From JBGUVL01 sp964370395 (lineage in GTDB: Bacteria > Bacillota_I > Bacilli_A > Erysipelotrichales > Erysipelotrichaceae), in the NCBI GenBank assembly GCA_964370395.1, contig CAYJIZ010000007.1:1-64000 (forward strand): 64,000 nucleotides of DNA. The letters are read 5' to 3'. The position numbers and the translations under genes are program-made. Numbering within the stretch: position 1 is the stretch's first letter; every line of letters starts with the position of its first letter. Shown here in pieces: positions 1 through 7,486 of this stretch. The notes under the pieces were generated by a model. It was not told the DNA's origin. It did not search any database and saw nothing but the letters and a program-made list of their open reading frames with translations.

Positions 1-54
1 AAAAACCAGCGCAAGAAGAAGCAAGCGACGGAATTTAATGAAGAGATGGCTTAG
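1..54 (+). CDS. C-terminal end of an unidentified protein (cut by window edge)
   Basis: Frame 1 is open from the window edge and ends in TAG at 52-54. It gives 17 residues, very basic and then acidic (ending EFNEEMA). The stop codon lies in the loop of the terminator hairpin that follows, as expected for a gene end. Too little remains to name the protein. A chance open frame is possible, but the terminator directly on the stop supports a real 3' end. Confidence 0.5.
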   Translation, partial: KNQRKKKQATEFNEEMA

Positions 55-70
55 GCCATCTTTTTTTATT
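41..70 (+). terminator. Rho-independent terminator of the upstream gene
   Basis: GATGGC (45-50) pairs with GCCATC (55-60) around a TTAG loop, extended by A-T pairs and followed by seven T. The upstream stop codon is inside the loop. Confidence 0.8.
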
Positions 71-112
71 TGTTTATGGTAAAATGATACCAAGAAATAA
101 GTGAGGTATGCT

Positions 113-1396
113 ATGAAAATGGGATTTGCGAAAGTACGTATTTTACCATCTTTGCCAATTGCACTTGCGGGGTTTGCGAAAGAGAGAATCGCACAGGAAG
201 TATTGGATGAGGTGTATGCAAAGGTAGTGGTGTTTCAAGAACAGAAGAAACGTTATGTTGTAGTGAGCTATGATTTGGTTGGAATCTCTCATGTTGTTTA
301 CCAACAATTAGAAGAAAGCCTTCAACAAGCAAAGATAACATATGATCACTTGCTGGTATGCGCAACGCATACCCATTCTTCCTTTGGAGGAACAGTAGAA
401 AGCGATCGTGGCGTATTAAAAGGAACCGAATATATTTTCACACCCTTTGATCCATCACGCGTAGAAACGCTTGTAAGCAAAACGAAGGAAGCGATTGTCG
501 AAGCGATAAACGATGTGAAAGAAGGTAGCATTCGTGTTAACAGTGCAGTAATGGATAAGGTAGGAAGCAATCGTAACGACAAAAACAAACAAGGGGATCC
601 ATTGATGGGTATGGCTTACCTAAGTCAAAAAAATGGTAAAAAAGTAGTGTTGTACCACTATGCTTGCCACCCTACTGTTTTGAATCATTTGAATACAAAA
701 GTCAGCAGTGATTTTGTCGGTGCTGTGGAAGCACTCGCCAATGCAGACCAGTATGAATTCGCGATGTTTTTCAATGGGAGCTGTGGTGATATTTCTACTC
801 GCTTTACACGCGTTGGTAGTGGGTATGATGAAGTAAAACGCTATGCGAAGATGATCTATGATACCATCAAAGCCAAAGAGGAAGGAGCAATCGCTGTTTC
901 TGAGTTGCACATGGATTGTATTGTAAGTGCGATAAGCTTACAAAGAAAGCAAGTGCAGCCAGTAGAAGAAGCACTTGCTAATTTGAAGATGTGGGAAGAC
1001 AAAGTCGAAGCAGCAAAAAAAGAGAAGCAAAGCACACAAGCGATACGGGTGTTAGATTCGTATCGTGAAGGAGCGATGCTGGCTGTTACTTTAGCCCAAA
1101 ACCCACCAACTGAAGCAACCCATACATTTGGCATTATGGTGTTTCAAATGAATGCTTATTATTTTGTTTGCATACCTGGAGAGTTGTTTAGTGAATTGAG
1201 TAATCAAGTAAAGAATAAGAACATTCGCTTCATTACTTACGCGAATGGCTACTTGGGGTATTATGCGAATGCGCAATCTTTTGATGAGCGCTATTATGAG
1301 GCGATGAGTTCTCCTTTTGAAAAAGGAGAAGCAGAGAAGATGATGCAACAAATTGAAACCATAATCAAACAACATCAAAAAACGTTATCCAATTAG
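113..1396 (+). CDS. neutral/alkaline ceramidase-like protein
   Basis: A 427-residue protein resembling the N-terminal catalytic domain of neutral/alkaline non-lysosomal ceramidases. These amidases release the fatty acid from ceramide-type lipids. Family-like blocks are visible: THTHSSFGG near residue 86, a CHP-containing block near residue 186 (YACHPTVL), NGSCGDIS (the GD-x-S block that carries the catalytic Ser in this family) and GYLGYYAN near the C-terminus. No signal peptide is seen, so it may act in the cytosol, and the real substrate could be another amide. Frame analysis also allows a GTG start at 101. ATG 113 is preferred because GAGG lies 6 nt upstream. It is a single gene with its own terminator, convergent with the PTS operon. 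Family assignment is good; substrate is inferred. Confidence 0.75.
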   Translation: MKMGFAKVRILPSLPIALAGFAKERIAQEVLDEVYAKVVVFQEQKKRYVVVSYDLVGISHVVYQQLEESLQQAKITYDHLLVCATHTHSSFGGTVESDRGVLKGTEYIFTPFDPSRVETLVSKTKEAIVEAINDVKEGSIRVNSAVMDKVGSNRNDKNKQGDPLMGMAYLSQKNGKKVVLYHYACHPTVLNHLNTKVSSDFVGAVEALANADQYEFAMFFNGSCGDISTRFTRVGSGYDEVKRYAKMIYDTIKAKEEGAIAVSELHMDCIVSAISLQRKQVQPVEEALANLKMWEDKVEAAKKEKQSTQAIRVLDSYREGAMLAVTLAQNPPTEATHTFGIMVFQMNAYYFVCIPGELFSELSNQVKNKNIRFITYANGYLGYYANAQSFDERYYEAMSSPFEKGEAEKMMQQIETIIKQHQKTLSN

Positions 1397-1410
1397 GATA
1401 ACGTTTTTTT
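1381..1410. terminator. bidirectional terminator between ceramidase-like gene and PTS operon
   Basis: AACGTTATCC (1381-1390) pairs perfectly with GGATAACGTT (1396-1405) and is followed by a T run. The stop codon of the ceramidase-like gene sits inside it. On the other strand the A-rich 5' side gives a weaker T run, so it can also stop the convergent PTS transcript. Confidence 0.85.
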
Positions 1411-1437
1411 AAAAGAAGATTGAGAGAGTCATCTTTT
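1408..1437 (-). repeat. 30-bp element shared 3' of both PTS IID genes (copy 1)
   Basis: These 30 bases are the exact reverse complement of 8401-8430. In each place the element lies just downstream of a PTS IID gene and just before a terminator. The adjacent coding copies have diverged clearly, so perfect identity here is notable. Read in the IID direction it begins AAAAGATGACTCTCTC and can form only a weak hairpin. Confidence 0.85.
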
Positions 1438-1450
1438 GTTTATCAATGGC

Positions 1451-2317
1451 TTAAGCGTGCCATGGTAAGTTAGGAATCAATGCCGTGTAATCACCTGCCC
1501 AAATTCCTACAGCACAACCTGCAATACCGATGAATAGTAATAATACGATACATTTAACAGGTGTGAAGTTTTTCTTTTTGATTAAGAAGTAACACATTAA
1601 AGTTAACGCTAATGGAATTAAGCCTGGTAGTACTTTATCGAACATTCTTTGAATTTCGATTGTACTTTCACCATTTTGAATTGCCATTCCTAACGTAGTG
1701 TTACCAAAGTTAGCAACCAAAGCCCCAACGATGAATACTCCTAACATAGATGCCGCACGAGTGAACTCTTTTGCATTTTTGGTTAAAGCGGATACGGCGT
1801 TGGCTCCTAATGCATAAGACCAGTGCAATAAGAAGTAACGGATTGCCATTTGTACACCGAAAGTAATAATAAAGAATAAGATCGGTCCTAAGATATTTCC
1901 TTCGCTTGCCATTGTTGCAGTGATTCCTGCAGTAATAGGAATCAAGGCGAACCAGAATAGTGAATCTCCAATTCCTCCTAATGGACCCATCGCTGCTACA
2001 CGCACGGAACGAATTGTGTTGATGTCAGCTTTTTGTTGTTCTAGGGAAAGAACGATACCCATAACGAAGGTAACTAAGAATGGGTGCGTGTTAAAGAACT
2101 CAAGGTTGTGTGTCATCGATGCACTTAAGTCTTCTTTTTCAGTATGGATTTTTTCTAATCCAGGTAAGATACCCCATAACCATCCAGCTGCTTGCATTCT
2201 TTCGTAGTTGAAGGAAGCTTGCAACATCATGGAACGCCATACCATCTTATTCAATACTTTTTTGTCTAAGTTTGCTGCAGGCGTTGTATTTTTGTAAGTT
2301 GTCATATTAGATGCCAT
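1451..2317 (-). CDS. PTS mannose-family transporter subunit IID (copy 1)
   Basis: A 288-residue inner-membrane IID subunit of a mannose/fructose/sorbose-family phosphotransferase permease. With IIC it forms the sugar channel. The N-terminal region (WRSMMLQASFNYERMQ, then GWLWGILP) and the central AAMGPLGGIGDSLFW block are hallmarks of the IID family. Hydrophobic segments occupy the C-terminal half. It is about 80% identical over much of its length to the IID at 7476-8387. That copy carries a different middle loop and a different C-terminus. The start at 2317 matches the paralogue; GTG 2320 is the alternative. It overlaps the end of IIC by 11 nt, as in a translationally coupled operon. Substrate cannot be read from sequence; mannose, glucose or fructose-type sugars are possible. 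Confidence 0.92.
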   Translation of the reverse strand: MASNMTTYKNTTPAANLDKKVLNKMVWRSMMLQASFNYERMQAAGWLWGILPGLEKIHTEKEDLSASMTHNLEFFNTHPFLVTFVMGIVLSLEQQKADINTIRSVRVAAMGPLGGIGDSLFWFALIPITAGITATMASEGNILGPILFFIITFGVQMAIRYFLLHWSYALGANAVSALTKNAKEFTRAASMLGVFIVGALVANFGNTTLGMAIQNGESTIEIQRMFDKVLPGLIPLALTLMCYFLIKKKNFTPVKCIVLLLFIGIAGCAVGIWAGDYTALIPNLPWHA

Positions 2318-3116
2318 CACTCATTCCTCCATTTCCACCATTGTTTTTAATTGCTGTATTCATTTGGAAGTCATACATCGCAATTGCGATACCGATAAAT
2401 GCCATTAATAATAAAGTAACATCAATATCACCAGGTGTTCTTAATGCTGGAATACTTCCAATAATGGTAGCTCCTGCAAAACCAGCTAAGAAAATACCCC
2501 ATAATTCATTCGATAACATAATCTTTAATAAAATTGCGAACCCAACGTATTTCATCATTGTACCTGCAGCAGCAAGTCCTGCCATTACCCATGAGAAGTT
2601 AGTTGAGAATTCTTCCAAAGGTTTTTGAATTGCATCCCCACTCATATAAGCAGCGACAGCCAATAATGCAAACAATGCTCCAATGATACACATCGAAGTT
2701 AAGTTCACTACGCTAATTCCTTTTGGACTCGCGTCCGCAGCTGCTTTGTCTGCTTTTGCCATTAAACCTGACATAATGGTAAATGTTAAGGTTACAGCGT
2801 ATTGACCAAATACTGCGAAAATGACCGCAGCCCCTAGCGCAGCATTCACATCTAATCCTGATTTCACAGCGAATACCATTGCAACAATTCCACCTAATAC
2901 GGCGTTAGGAGGTTGCGCTCCTCCAACTGGCATGTTACCAACCATCATTAATTCGTAAGTACCACCCACAACTAATCCTGTGTTTACGTCTCCTAAGATA
3001 AGACCGATAATAGGACATGCGATAATTGGGCGATAAATTAACTCTGTTAATGAGAATTGGTCAATCGCAAAAATAAAGGTTACGATTGCCAGTAAAATAA
3101 TTTGAATTACATCCAT
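2307..3116 (-). CDS. PTS mannose-family transporter subunit IIC (copy 1)
   Basis: A 269-residue IIC membrane subunit, the substrate-binding channel of the mannose-family PTS. It starts with an amphipathic hydrophobic helix (DVIQIILLAIVTF) and carries the family block GGTYELMMVGNMPVGGAQPP near residue 55. Seven or eight hydrophobic segments are visible. Two ATG codons are in tandem (3119 and 3116). The second gives better spacing from AAAGGAG and matches the paralogue at 6686. It sits between IIB and IID in one operon. The paralogue is about 85% identical, with many silent and some conservative changes. Confidence 0.92.
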   Translation of the reverse strand: MDVIQIILLAIVTFIFAIDQFSLTELIYRPIIACPIIGLILGDVNTGLVVGGTYELMMVGNMPVGGAQPPNAVLGGIVAMVFAVKSGLDVNAALGAAVIFAVFGQYAVTLTFTIMSGLMAKADKAAADASPKGISVVNLTSMCIIGALFALLAVAAYMSGDAIQKPLEEFSTNFSWVMAGLAAAGTMMKYVGFAILLKIMLSNELWGIFLAGFAGATIIGSIPALRTPGDIDVTLLLMAFIGIAIAMYDFQMNTAIKNNGGNGGMSDGI

Positions 3117-3154
3117 CATTTTTCTCCTTTTTTCATGTTTTTTGTTTGTTATTC

Positions 3155-3631
3155 TTATTTAAATAATTTATTAATGTCTTCAGAAGCGATGTCTGGAACA
3201 CGTTTAATTTCCAGTTCAACACCTAATTCTTGAAGCTTTCTAAATGCAGCAACATCTGCGTCATCAACAGCAACTGAAGTAGCAACTTGACGTTTTCCTT
3301 CTGCCATGTGCATGTTTCCGATGTTACATTTCTTAATTGGTACTCCACCTTCTACTAAACGTAATACGTCTTGTGGTGTTTCACAAATAATGAAGATCTT
3401 TTGCGCGTCGCTTGCTTTGTCGATTACCGCACATGTTTTTTCAACTGTGAAGTATCTTGTTTGCGCGTAAGCTGGAGCAGCCATGTTCATTAGACCTTGT
3501 CTAAATTCATCGCCCGCTACGTTATCGTTTGCAACTAATAATAAGTTAGCACCAATAACACCAGTCCACATTGTAGCAACTTGCCCGTGGATCAAACGGT
3601 TGTCAATTCTTGTTAATAAAATATTTGGCAT
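3155..3631 (-). CDS. PTS mannose-family subunit IIB
   Basis: A 158-residue cytoplasmic IIB phosphotransfer protein. It begins MPNILLTRIDNRLIHGQV, in which the His of the IHGQ motif (residue 14 or 15) is the phosphorylated residue in this family. It takes phosphate from IIA and passes it to sugar moving through IIC/IID. A longer frame reaches 3673. The start at 3631 is chosen because GGGAGAGAG lies just upstream and the protein then begins as family members do. First gene of the IIB-IIC-IID operon. No mannose-type IIA is in this window, so phosphate must come from a IIA encoded elsewhere. The second PTS locus here has no IIB, so this one may serve both. Confidence 0.93.
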   Translation of the reverse strand: MPNILLTRIDNRLIHGQVATMWTGVIGANLLLVANDNVAGDEFRQGLMNMAAPAYAQTRYFTVEKTCAVIDKASDAQKIFIICETPQDVLRLVEGGVPIKKCNIGNMHMAEGKRQVATSVAVDDADVAAFRKLQELGVELEIKRVPDIASEDINKLFK

Positions 3632-3677
3632 TTTATCTCTCTCCCTTCTATTGACTGAAATCAGAGCGTTCATGAAT

Positions 3678-3704
3678 TAGCTATGATGAGCTAGCTATGA
3701 TGAG
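3678..3704. repeat. tandem 13-bp repeat upstream of the PTS operon
   Basis: TAGCTATGATGAG occurs at 3678-3690 and again at 3692-3704, one base apart, about 50-75 bp ahead of the IIB start. Tandem direct repeats in this place are typical of operator half-sites for an AraC-type regulator, and such a gene is divergently oriented next door. Operator function is inferred. Confidence 0.5.
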
Positions 3705-3782
3705 ATTTCATATTGCGCCCCTTCATTTCACTAACAACTTATCACAAAAAATACCATAGTGATTTACATTTTTTATTCTTGG

Positions 3783-4001
3783 TTTTGCACTTTTTATTAA
3801 AAATGGTCAAATTTAAGCGTTTTTGCACTTTTCTAGCAAAATTGTGTGTTTTTCCGCCTGAAAACGTTACCATTTTGCATTTTTTAGTTGAAAATAGTGT
3901 TGTTTGTGCAAATATTGTGTGAATTATGTGCAAAAGACCCTTTATCTATCAGTTTTAATGGTATTATTGTTTGTCTTTTTCGATTCCAATTTTGTACTTT
4001 T
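3783..4001. promoter_or_regulatory. repeated TTTTGYAYTTTT motif in the PTS/AraC divergent region
   Basis: Four related copies occur between the divergent PTS operon and the AraC-type gene: TTTTGCACTTTT at 3783 and 3821, TTTTGCATTTTT at 3873 and TTTTGTACTTTT at 3990. The region is T-rich, so chance contributes, but the shared GYAY core suggests binding sites. No convincing -35/-10 pair for either gene could be fixed. Confidence 0.35.
3859..3872. promoter_or_regulatory. cre box (CcpA site)
   Basis: TGAAAACGTTACCA matches the catabolite-responsive-element consensus TGWAARCGYTWNCW at all positions. It lies in the 414-bp divergent region between the PTS IIB start (3631) and the AraC-type gene (4046), so CcpA-HPr(Ser-P) could control either or both. 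Confidence 0.7.
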
Positions 4002-4045
4002 ATGTTATTATTAACATGTACCTATTTTTTTAAGGAGGAATCGCT

Positions 4046-5218
4046 ATGTTTAACAAAACAACAAGCTTTATTTTCCAAAAATATGGAGCTATCACAAGTG
4101 AGTTAACAAAACTTCAATACTTGAAAATGAGCCATGTGGAATTAAAGTTAAAAAATAAAAGTATCGATAGCTTTTATAGCTATAACGAAGATGTTTATGT
4201 CAAAGTAAACGAAGGTATCGTCCTTCTTGTGGTTTCTACTGATGCAAACGAACCTGCCAACGAGCAATTCGTCATCCATCGTATGATCAAGATCAAAGCA
4301 AATGTCTTTTTTAACTTTATCAGTATTACGAATAATGCAAAAGTGGAAATCATTGCTGAATTTAGTGCAAAACGAAAAATGGTTCACTCGTACAATAAGA
4401 TTCCCATCATTTATGAACGTGTTGTGCCAACCATTGAGGTCAAAGAAATTTTCGCTTACTATTACCAAGTGCGTAACGCCAATTATGAATTCCCTGGCGA
4501 ATCCCATTCGATGTGGGAGTTAACATTCATTGATAATGGTGAATTGGAAACTTCGATTGATACCGGCTTTTATTCTTTGAGTAATTTCGATATCATTTTA
4601 TATGCACCAAATCAACACCATACGCAAAACACATTAAAAAATAAATCTTGTTCTTACTTAACGATTATGTTCGATATGCACTGTGCGCATCCTGAACTAA
4701 TCAGCAATCGTGTATTTCACGCCAACCGTGATATCCACTCTGCATTAAATAACTTTATTAAAGTAAGCAACAACCAAATTTATTATGATACGGATTTAAT
4801 GATTTGTTATTTGAAGGAATTAATCATAAAATTATTCCAATATGACTTCTTAACTTCTACACCAGTGGCAAGTACACCGATGCAACAGAAGTTTGAAAAT
4901 GAATTATTGAATGAAATTATCATTTATATTAACGAAAACATTTATACAGCACTAACGATTGAAGAGATTTGTCACCAATTCTCGATTAGTCGCTCTAGCT
5001 TACAAACTTTATTTAAGAATAATTTAAACACAGCACCAAAACAATACATTAGTGATTTGAAGTTAAACAAGAGTAAAATATTAATCAAAGAATCAATTTA
5101 TACGATTTCTGAGATATCAAATATGCTCGGTTTCGCATCCATTCACTATTTCTCAAGAAAATTTAAGCAACAATTCGGTATCACACCAACCGATTATGCA
5201 AAAACGATTTATAATTAA
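4046..5218 (+). CDS. AraC-family transcriptional regulator
   Basis: A 390-residue regulator. The C-terminal ~100 residues form an AraC/XylS DNA-binding domain with two helix-turn-helix units: LTIEEICHQFSISRSSLQTLFK and YTISEISNMLGFASIHYFSRKF (each cited in part), ending GITPTDYAK. The preceding ~280 residues include a cupin-like stretch (ESHSMWELTFIDNGELE) that may sense a sugar-related ligand. An AAGGAGG ribosome site lies 7 nt before ATG 4046. It is divergent from the PTS IIB-IIC-IID operon, which is its most likely target. The intergenic region has a perfect cre box and repeated motifs. Ligand unknown. It is flanked by the two inverted PTS copies. Confidence 0.9.
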   Translation: MFNKTTSFIFQKYGAITSELTKLQYLKMSHVELKLKNKSIDSFYSYNEDVYVKVNEGIVLLVVSTDANEPANEQFVIHRMIKIKANVFFNFISITNNAKVEIIAEFSAKRKMVHSYNKIPIIYERVVPTIEVKEIFAYYYQVRNANYEFPGESHSMWELTFIDNGELETSIDTGFYSLSNFDIILYAPNQHHTQNTLKNKSCSYLTIMFDMHCAHPELISNRVFHANRDIHSALNNFIKVSNNQIYYDTDLMICYLKELIIKLFQYDFLTSTPVASTPMQQKFENELLNEIIIYINENIYTALTIEEICHQFSISRSSLQTLFKNNLNTAPKQYISDLKLNKSKILIKESIYTISEISNMLGFASIHYFSRKFKQQFGITPTDYAKTIYN

Positions 5219-5247
5219 GCAAAAAACCACGTGAAGTGGTTTTTTCT
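5219..5247. terminator. bidirectional terminator between AraC-type gene and integrase
   Basis: AAAAAACCAC pairs with GTGGTTTTTT around GTGAA. A-rich and T-rich flanks allow use in both directions, serving the AraC-type gene (plus) and the integrase gene (minus). Confidence 0.85.
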
Positions 5248-5259
5248 TTTTTTGATACA

Positions 5260-5279
5260 TAGCTAACAAATAGCTAACT
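5260..5279. repeat. TAGCTAACA/T direct repeats at the integrase 3' end
   Basis: TAGCTAACA (5260-5268) and TAGCTAACT (5271-5279) are adjacent and overlap the integrase stop codon. A third copy, TAGCTAACA, lies at 6430-6438 upstream of the integrase. The placement suggests arm-binding or attachment sites of the recombinase. A 9-base match alone is weak evidence. Confidence 0.4.
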
Positions 5280-6339
5280 ACTTTAATTTCTCAATCGCTG
5301 TCCGTAATTGCATCATATCTTTATGTGTATAAATACGTTCCGTTGTTTCATAATTCGCATGTCCAATTAACTTTTTGATCGCCGTTGTATTAGCACCGAC
5401 ATTACTTAATCGCGTCGCAAACGTATGACGACAATCGTGTGGCAAGTGGTTCATCTTTAAGTGTTTCATAATCGGATCAAAAAATTCTTTACGATAACTA
5501 TGGTAATCGATTCGCTTTAAGTTCTCATCATGAATCAAGTACTCACTGTTTTCTACATAATGTTTCATAATATAAGAACGAATTTTCATATGACAAGGAA
5601 CAATGCGATCTTTTCCAGCATCGCTTTTGCTTCCTCCCTTGATGCACATCGTCTTAATGTCGACATCTTTGGTTTTGATAGCCAATAACTCCCCAATTCG
5701 AAATCCTGTATAAATCATAATGATAATCGTATCCACAAAAGGCAAGCGATCGTTTTCAATCAATTTCTCAATTTCTTCTTCACTAAAAGGGCGATGGATA
5801 TTAGCCTTTGTTTTTTTATAATTGATTTCCACATACTTTGCATAGTTTTTATTAATGATGTCATTTTGCATCGCATAATCTGACAACACGACAAACAATG
5901 ATTTTAACTTCAAGTCACTCGCTACCGACAACGTACTTTCGTTTAATATCTTTTGGTAATGAAATGTCTTAATGTCACACATCGCCATATCCTTAATACT
6001 CGCACACTTTTGAAAAGCCGCTTTGTAACCGTTAATCGCATTATAGGAAAGCGAGCGAAATTTCGTATTCGACCATTCTTGGTATAAATTTTCAAAGGTA
6101 AGGGTTCCCATCTCACGCATCTTATCAAATAAGATTGGATTTTTATTATAACTCCATAAAGAAAACTCCGCCAGTTCGTACGATTCATAGTACCCGATGA
6201 TCTTACGTTTCTGTTGGTACTTTCCCTCCATCTTCGATATGGATTCTGTTACGCACGCTGCCCAAGGTTTTCTGCGATTGCCACTTAGCTTATAAACGCA
6301 ACCCATTCCATTGGCATTTTTCATCGTTGCTTTCGCCAT
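5278..6339 (-). CDS. tyrosine-type site-specific recombinase/integrase
   Basis: A 353-residue integrase with the full tyrosine-recombinase set: Arg214 in TGFRIGELLA, His301-x-x-Arg304 in HDCRHTFATRL, His327 in IGHANY and the nucleophile Tyr337 in RIYTHKD. The N-terminal ~70 residues resemble the arm-type DNA-binding domain of Firmicutes phage and conjugative-element integrases (GCVYKLSGNRRKPWAACV). Residues about 80-170 form the core-binding SAM-like domain. Full length, no lesion. No phage or conjugation genes accompany it, so it stands alone between the AraC-type gene and the second PTS copy, flanked by TAGCTAACA repeats. It could be the relic of an integrated element or a domesticated recombinase. 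Codon use is more mixed than in the PTS genes. Confidence 0.92.
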   Translation of the reverse strand: MAKATMKNANGMGCVYKLSGNRRKPWAACVTESISKMEGKYQQKRKIIGYYESYELAEFSLWSYNKNPILFDKMREMGTLTFENLYQEWSNTKFRSLSYNAINGYKAAFQKCASIKDMAMCDIKTFHYQKILNESTLSVASDLKLKSLFVVLSDYAMQNDIINKNYAKYVEINYKKTKANIHRPFSEEEIEKLIENDRLPFVDTIIIMIYTGFRIGELLAIKTKDVDIKTMCIKGGSKSDAGKDRIVPCHMKIRSYIMKHYVENSEYLIHDENLKRIDYHSYRKEFFDPIMKHLKMNHLPHDCRHTFATRLSNVGANTTAIKKLIGHANYETTERIYTHKDMMQLRTAIEKLK

Positions 6340-6429
6340 CGTATTCCTCCTTCACTACTTAACTTTTGTTTGCTACCCTAGCTTTAACATACCCCTTTCG
6401 CTTGTTTTTTTCAACCAGTAGCAATCATG

Positions 6430-6438
6430 TAGCTAACA
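6430..6438 (+). repeat. TAGCTAACA repeat upstream of integrase
   Basis: Third copy of the 9-bp sequence found at 5260-5268 and (one base different) at 5271-5279. Together they bracket the integrase gene in direct orientation, about 1.17 kb apart. Confidence 0.35.
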
Positions 6439-6630
6439 CAGTGTTATTTACAAGCAATGAAAAAGTATCTTTTTTTATTGAAAAAGCACTTCTTACTCCC
6501 TTTTTTGAAAATTATCACAACTTGGTATTTCGCTTTGTTTAGTACTGTATTTCCATATTATGTATATTACAGAGCGAGTTATGGTCCCTCTTTCTTTTTT
6601 GTGTTATGTCGATTATCGTATTTCTTTCAT

Positions 6631-6648
6631 AATTATTTAAATAAGAAT
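6631..6648 (+). repeat. relic of the IIB 3' end upstream of PTS copy 2
   Basis: AATTATTTAAATAAGAAT is the exact reverse complement of 3151-3168, which holds the last codons and stop of the PTS IIB gene. Its presence just before the second IIC shows that the duplicated block began inside the end of a IIB gene. Confidence 0.65.
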
Positions 6649-6685
6649 TATTAAATTAAACAAAATTTAAAAAGGAGAAATCACA

Positions 6686-7486
6686 ATGGATGTAATTCAA
6701 ATTGTTTTATTAGCAATCGTAACATTTATTTTTGCGATTGACCAATTCTCATTAACTGAATTATTATACCGTCCAATGATCGCTTGTCCTATTATCGGTC
6801 TTATCTTAGGAGACTTAAACACAGGATTAGTAGTTGGTGGTACTTACGAATTAATGATGGTTGGTAACATGCCAGTTGGTGGGGCACAACCTCCAAACGC
6901 CGTATTAGGTGGAATCGTTGCAATGGTATTCGCTGTTAAATCAGGATTAGATGTAAATGCTGCACTAGGTGCTTCCATCATCTTCGCTGTATTCGGACAA
7001 TACGCTGTAACATTAACATTTACAATTATGTCAGGTTTAATGGCTAAAGCTGACAAAGCTGCTGAAGACGCAAGTCCTAAAGGAATTACAGCAGTAAACT
7101 TAACTTCTATGTGTATTTTGGGAGCTTTATTCGCTACAATGGCAGTTATTGCTTACGTAAGTGGAGACGCTGTTCAAAAACCTTTAGAAGAATTCTCAAC
7201 TAACTTCTCATGGGTAATGGCAGGACTTGGTGCTGCTGGTGGTATGATGCGTTACGTAGGGTTTGCAATCCTATTAAAAATTATGTTATCAAACGACCTT
7301 TGGGGAATTTACTTTGCAGGTTTCGCTGCAGCAGCAATTTTAGGAAACATTCCTGCTACTGCTGGAGCAACATTATTGTTAGTAGCATTCATCGGTATTG
7401 CAATCGCTCTTTACGATTACTCTATGAATGTTAAGATTAAAGAAAACGCTGGTAGCGGAAACGGAGGTATGAGTGATGGAATCTAA
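6686..7486 (+). CDS. PTS mannose-family transporter subunit IIC (copy 2)
   Basis: A 266-residue IIC membrane channel subunit, paralogue of the minus-strand IIC at 2307-3116. It shares the same N-terminal helix and GGTYELMMVGNMPVGGAQPP block. Differences cluster in the C-terminal loop (IPATAGATLL here; a longer insertion with RTPGDID there). Start ATG 6686 has AAAAAGGAG 9 nt upstream. It overlaps the IID start by 11 nt, as in copy 1. No IIB or IIA precedes it, only a short relic of the IIB 3' end. The encoded permease must share cytoplasmic domains with another PTS, most simply IIB at 3155-3631. Confidence 0.92.
   Translation: MDVIQIVLLAIVTFIFAIDQFSLTELLYRPMIACPIIGLILGDLNTGLVVGGTYELMMVGNMPVGGAQPPNAVLGGIVAMVFAVKSGLDVNAALGASIIFAVFGQYAVTLTFTIMSGLMAKADKAAEDASPKGITAVNLTSMCILGALFATMAVIAYVSGDAVQKPLEEFSTNFSWVMAGLGAAGGMMRYVGFAILLKIMLSNDLWGIYFAGFAAAAILGNIPATAGATLLLVAFIGIAIALYDYSMNVKIKENAGSGNGGMSDGI

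Larger units (their letters stand above)
6340..6685 (+). other. intergenic region upstream of PTS copy 2
   Basis: 346 bases without a gene I accept. It is A/T-rich, contains the third TAGCTAACA repeat (6430-6438) and ends in a good AAAAGGAG ribosome site for IIC at 6686. An open frame at 6457-6654 encodes only a hydrophobic, low-complexity peptide with no upstream ribosome site and is not called. The promoter of PTS copy 2 must lie here. TATATT near 6563 is the best -10-like hexamer, without a convincing -35. Confidence 0.5.

Noticed and set aside
3632..3720. Sigma-54 promoter for the mannose PTS (as in LevR-type systems)
   Set aside because: GGGGCGCAATATG lacks the GG/GC -24/-12 spacing, and the adjacent regulator is AraC-type, not a LevR-type activator.
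3713..3933. Open frames on both strands in the AraC/PTS intergenic region
   Set aside because: No ribosome site, Lys/Phe-rich shadow peptides, and they cover the cre box and repeated motifs.
6457..6654. 65-codon plus-strand frame upstream of PTS copy 2
   Set aside because: Low-complexity hydrophobic peptide from A/T-rich DNA, no ribosome site, and it covers the IIB relic that belongs to the duplication.
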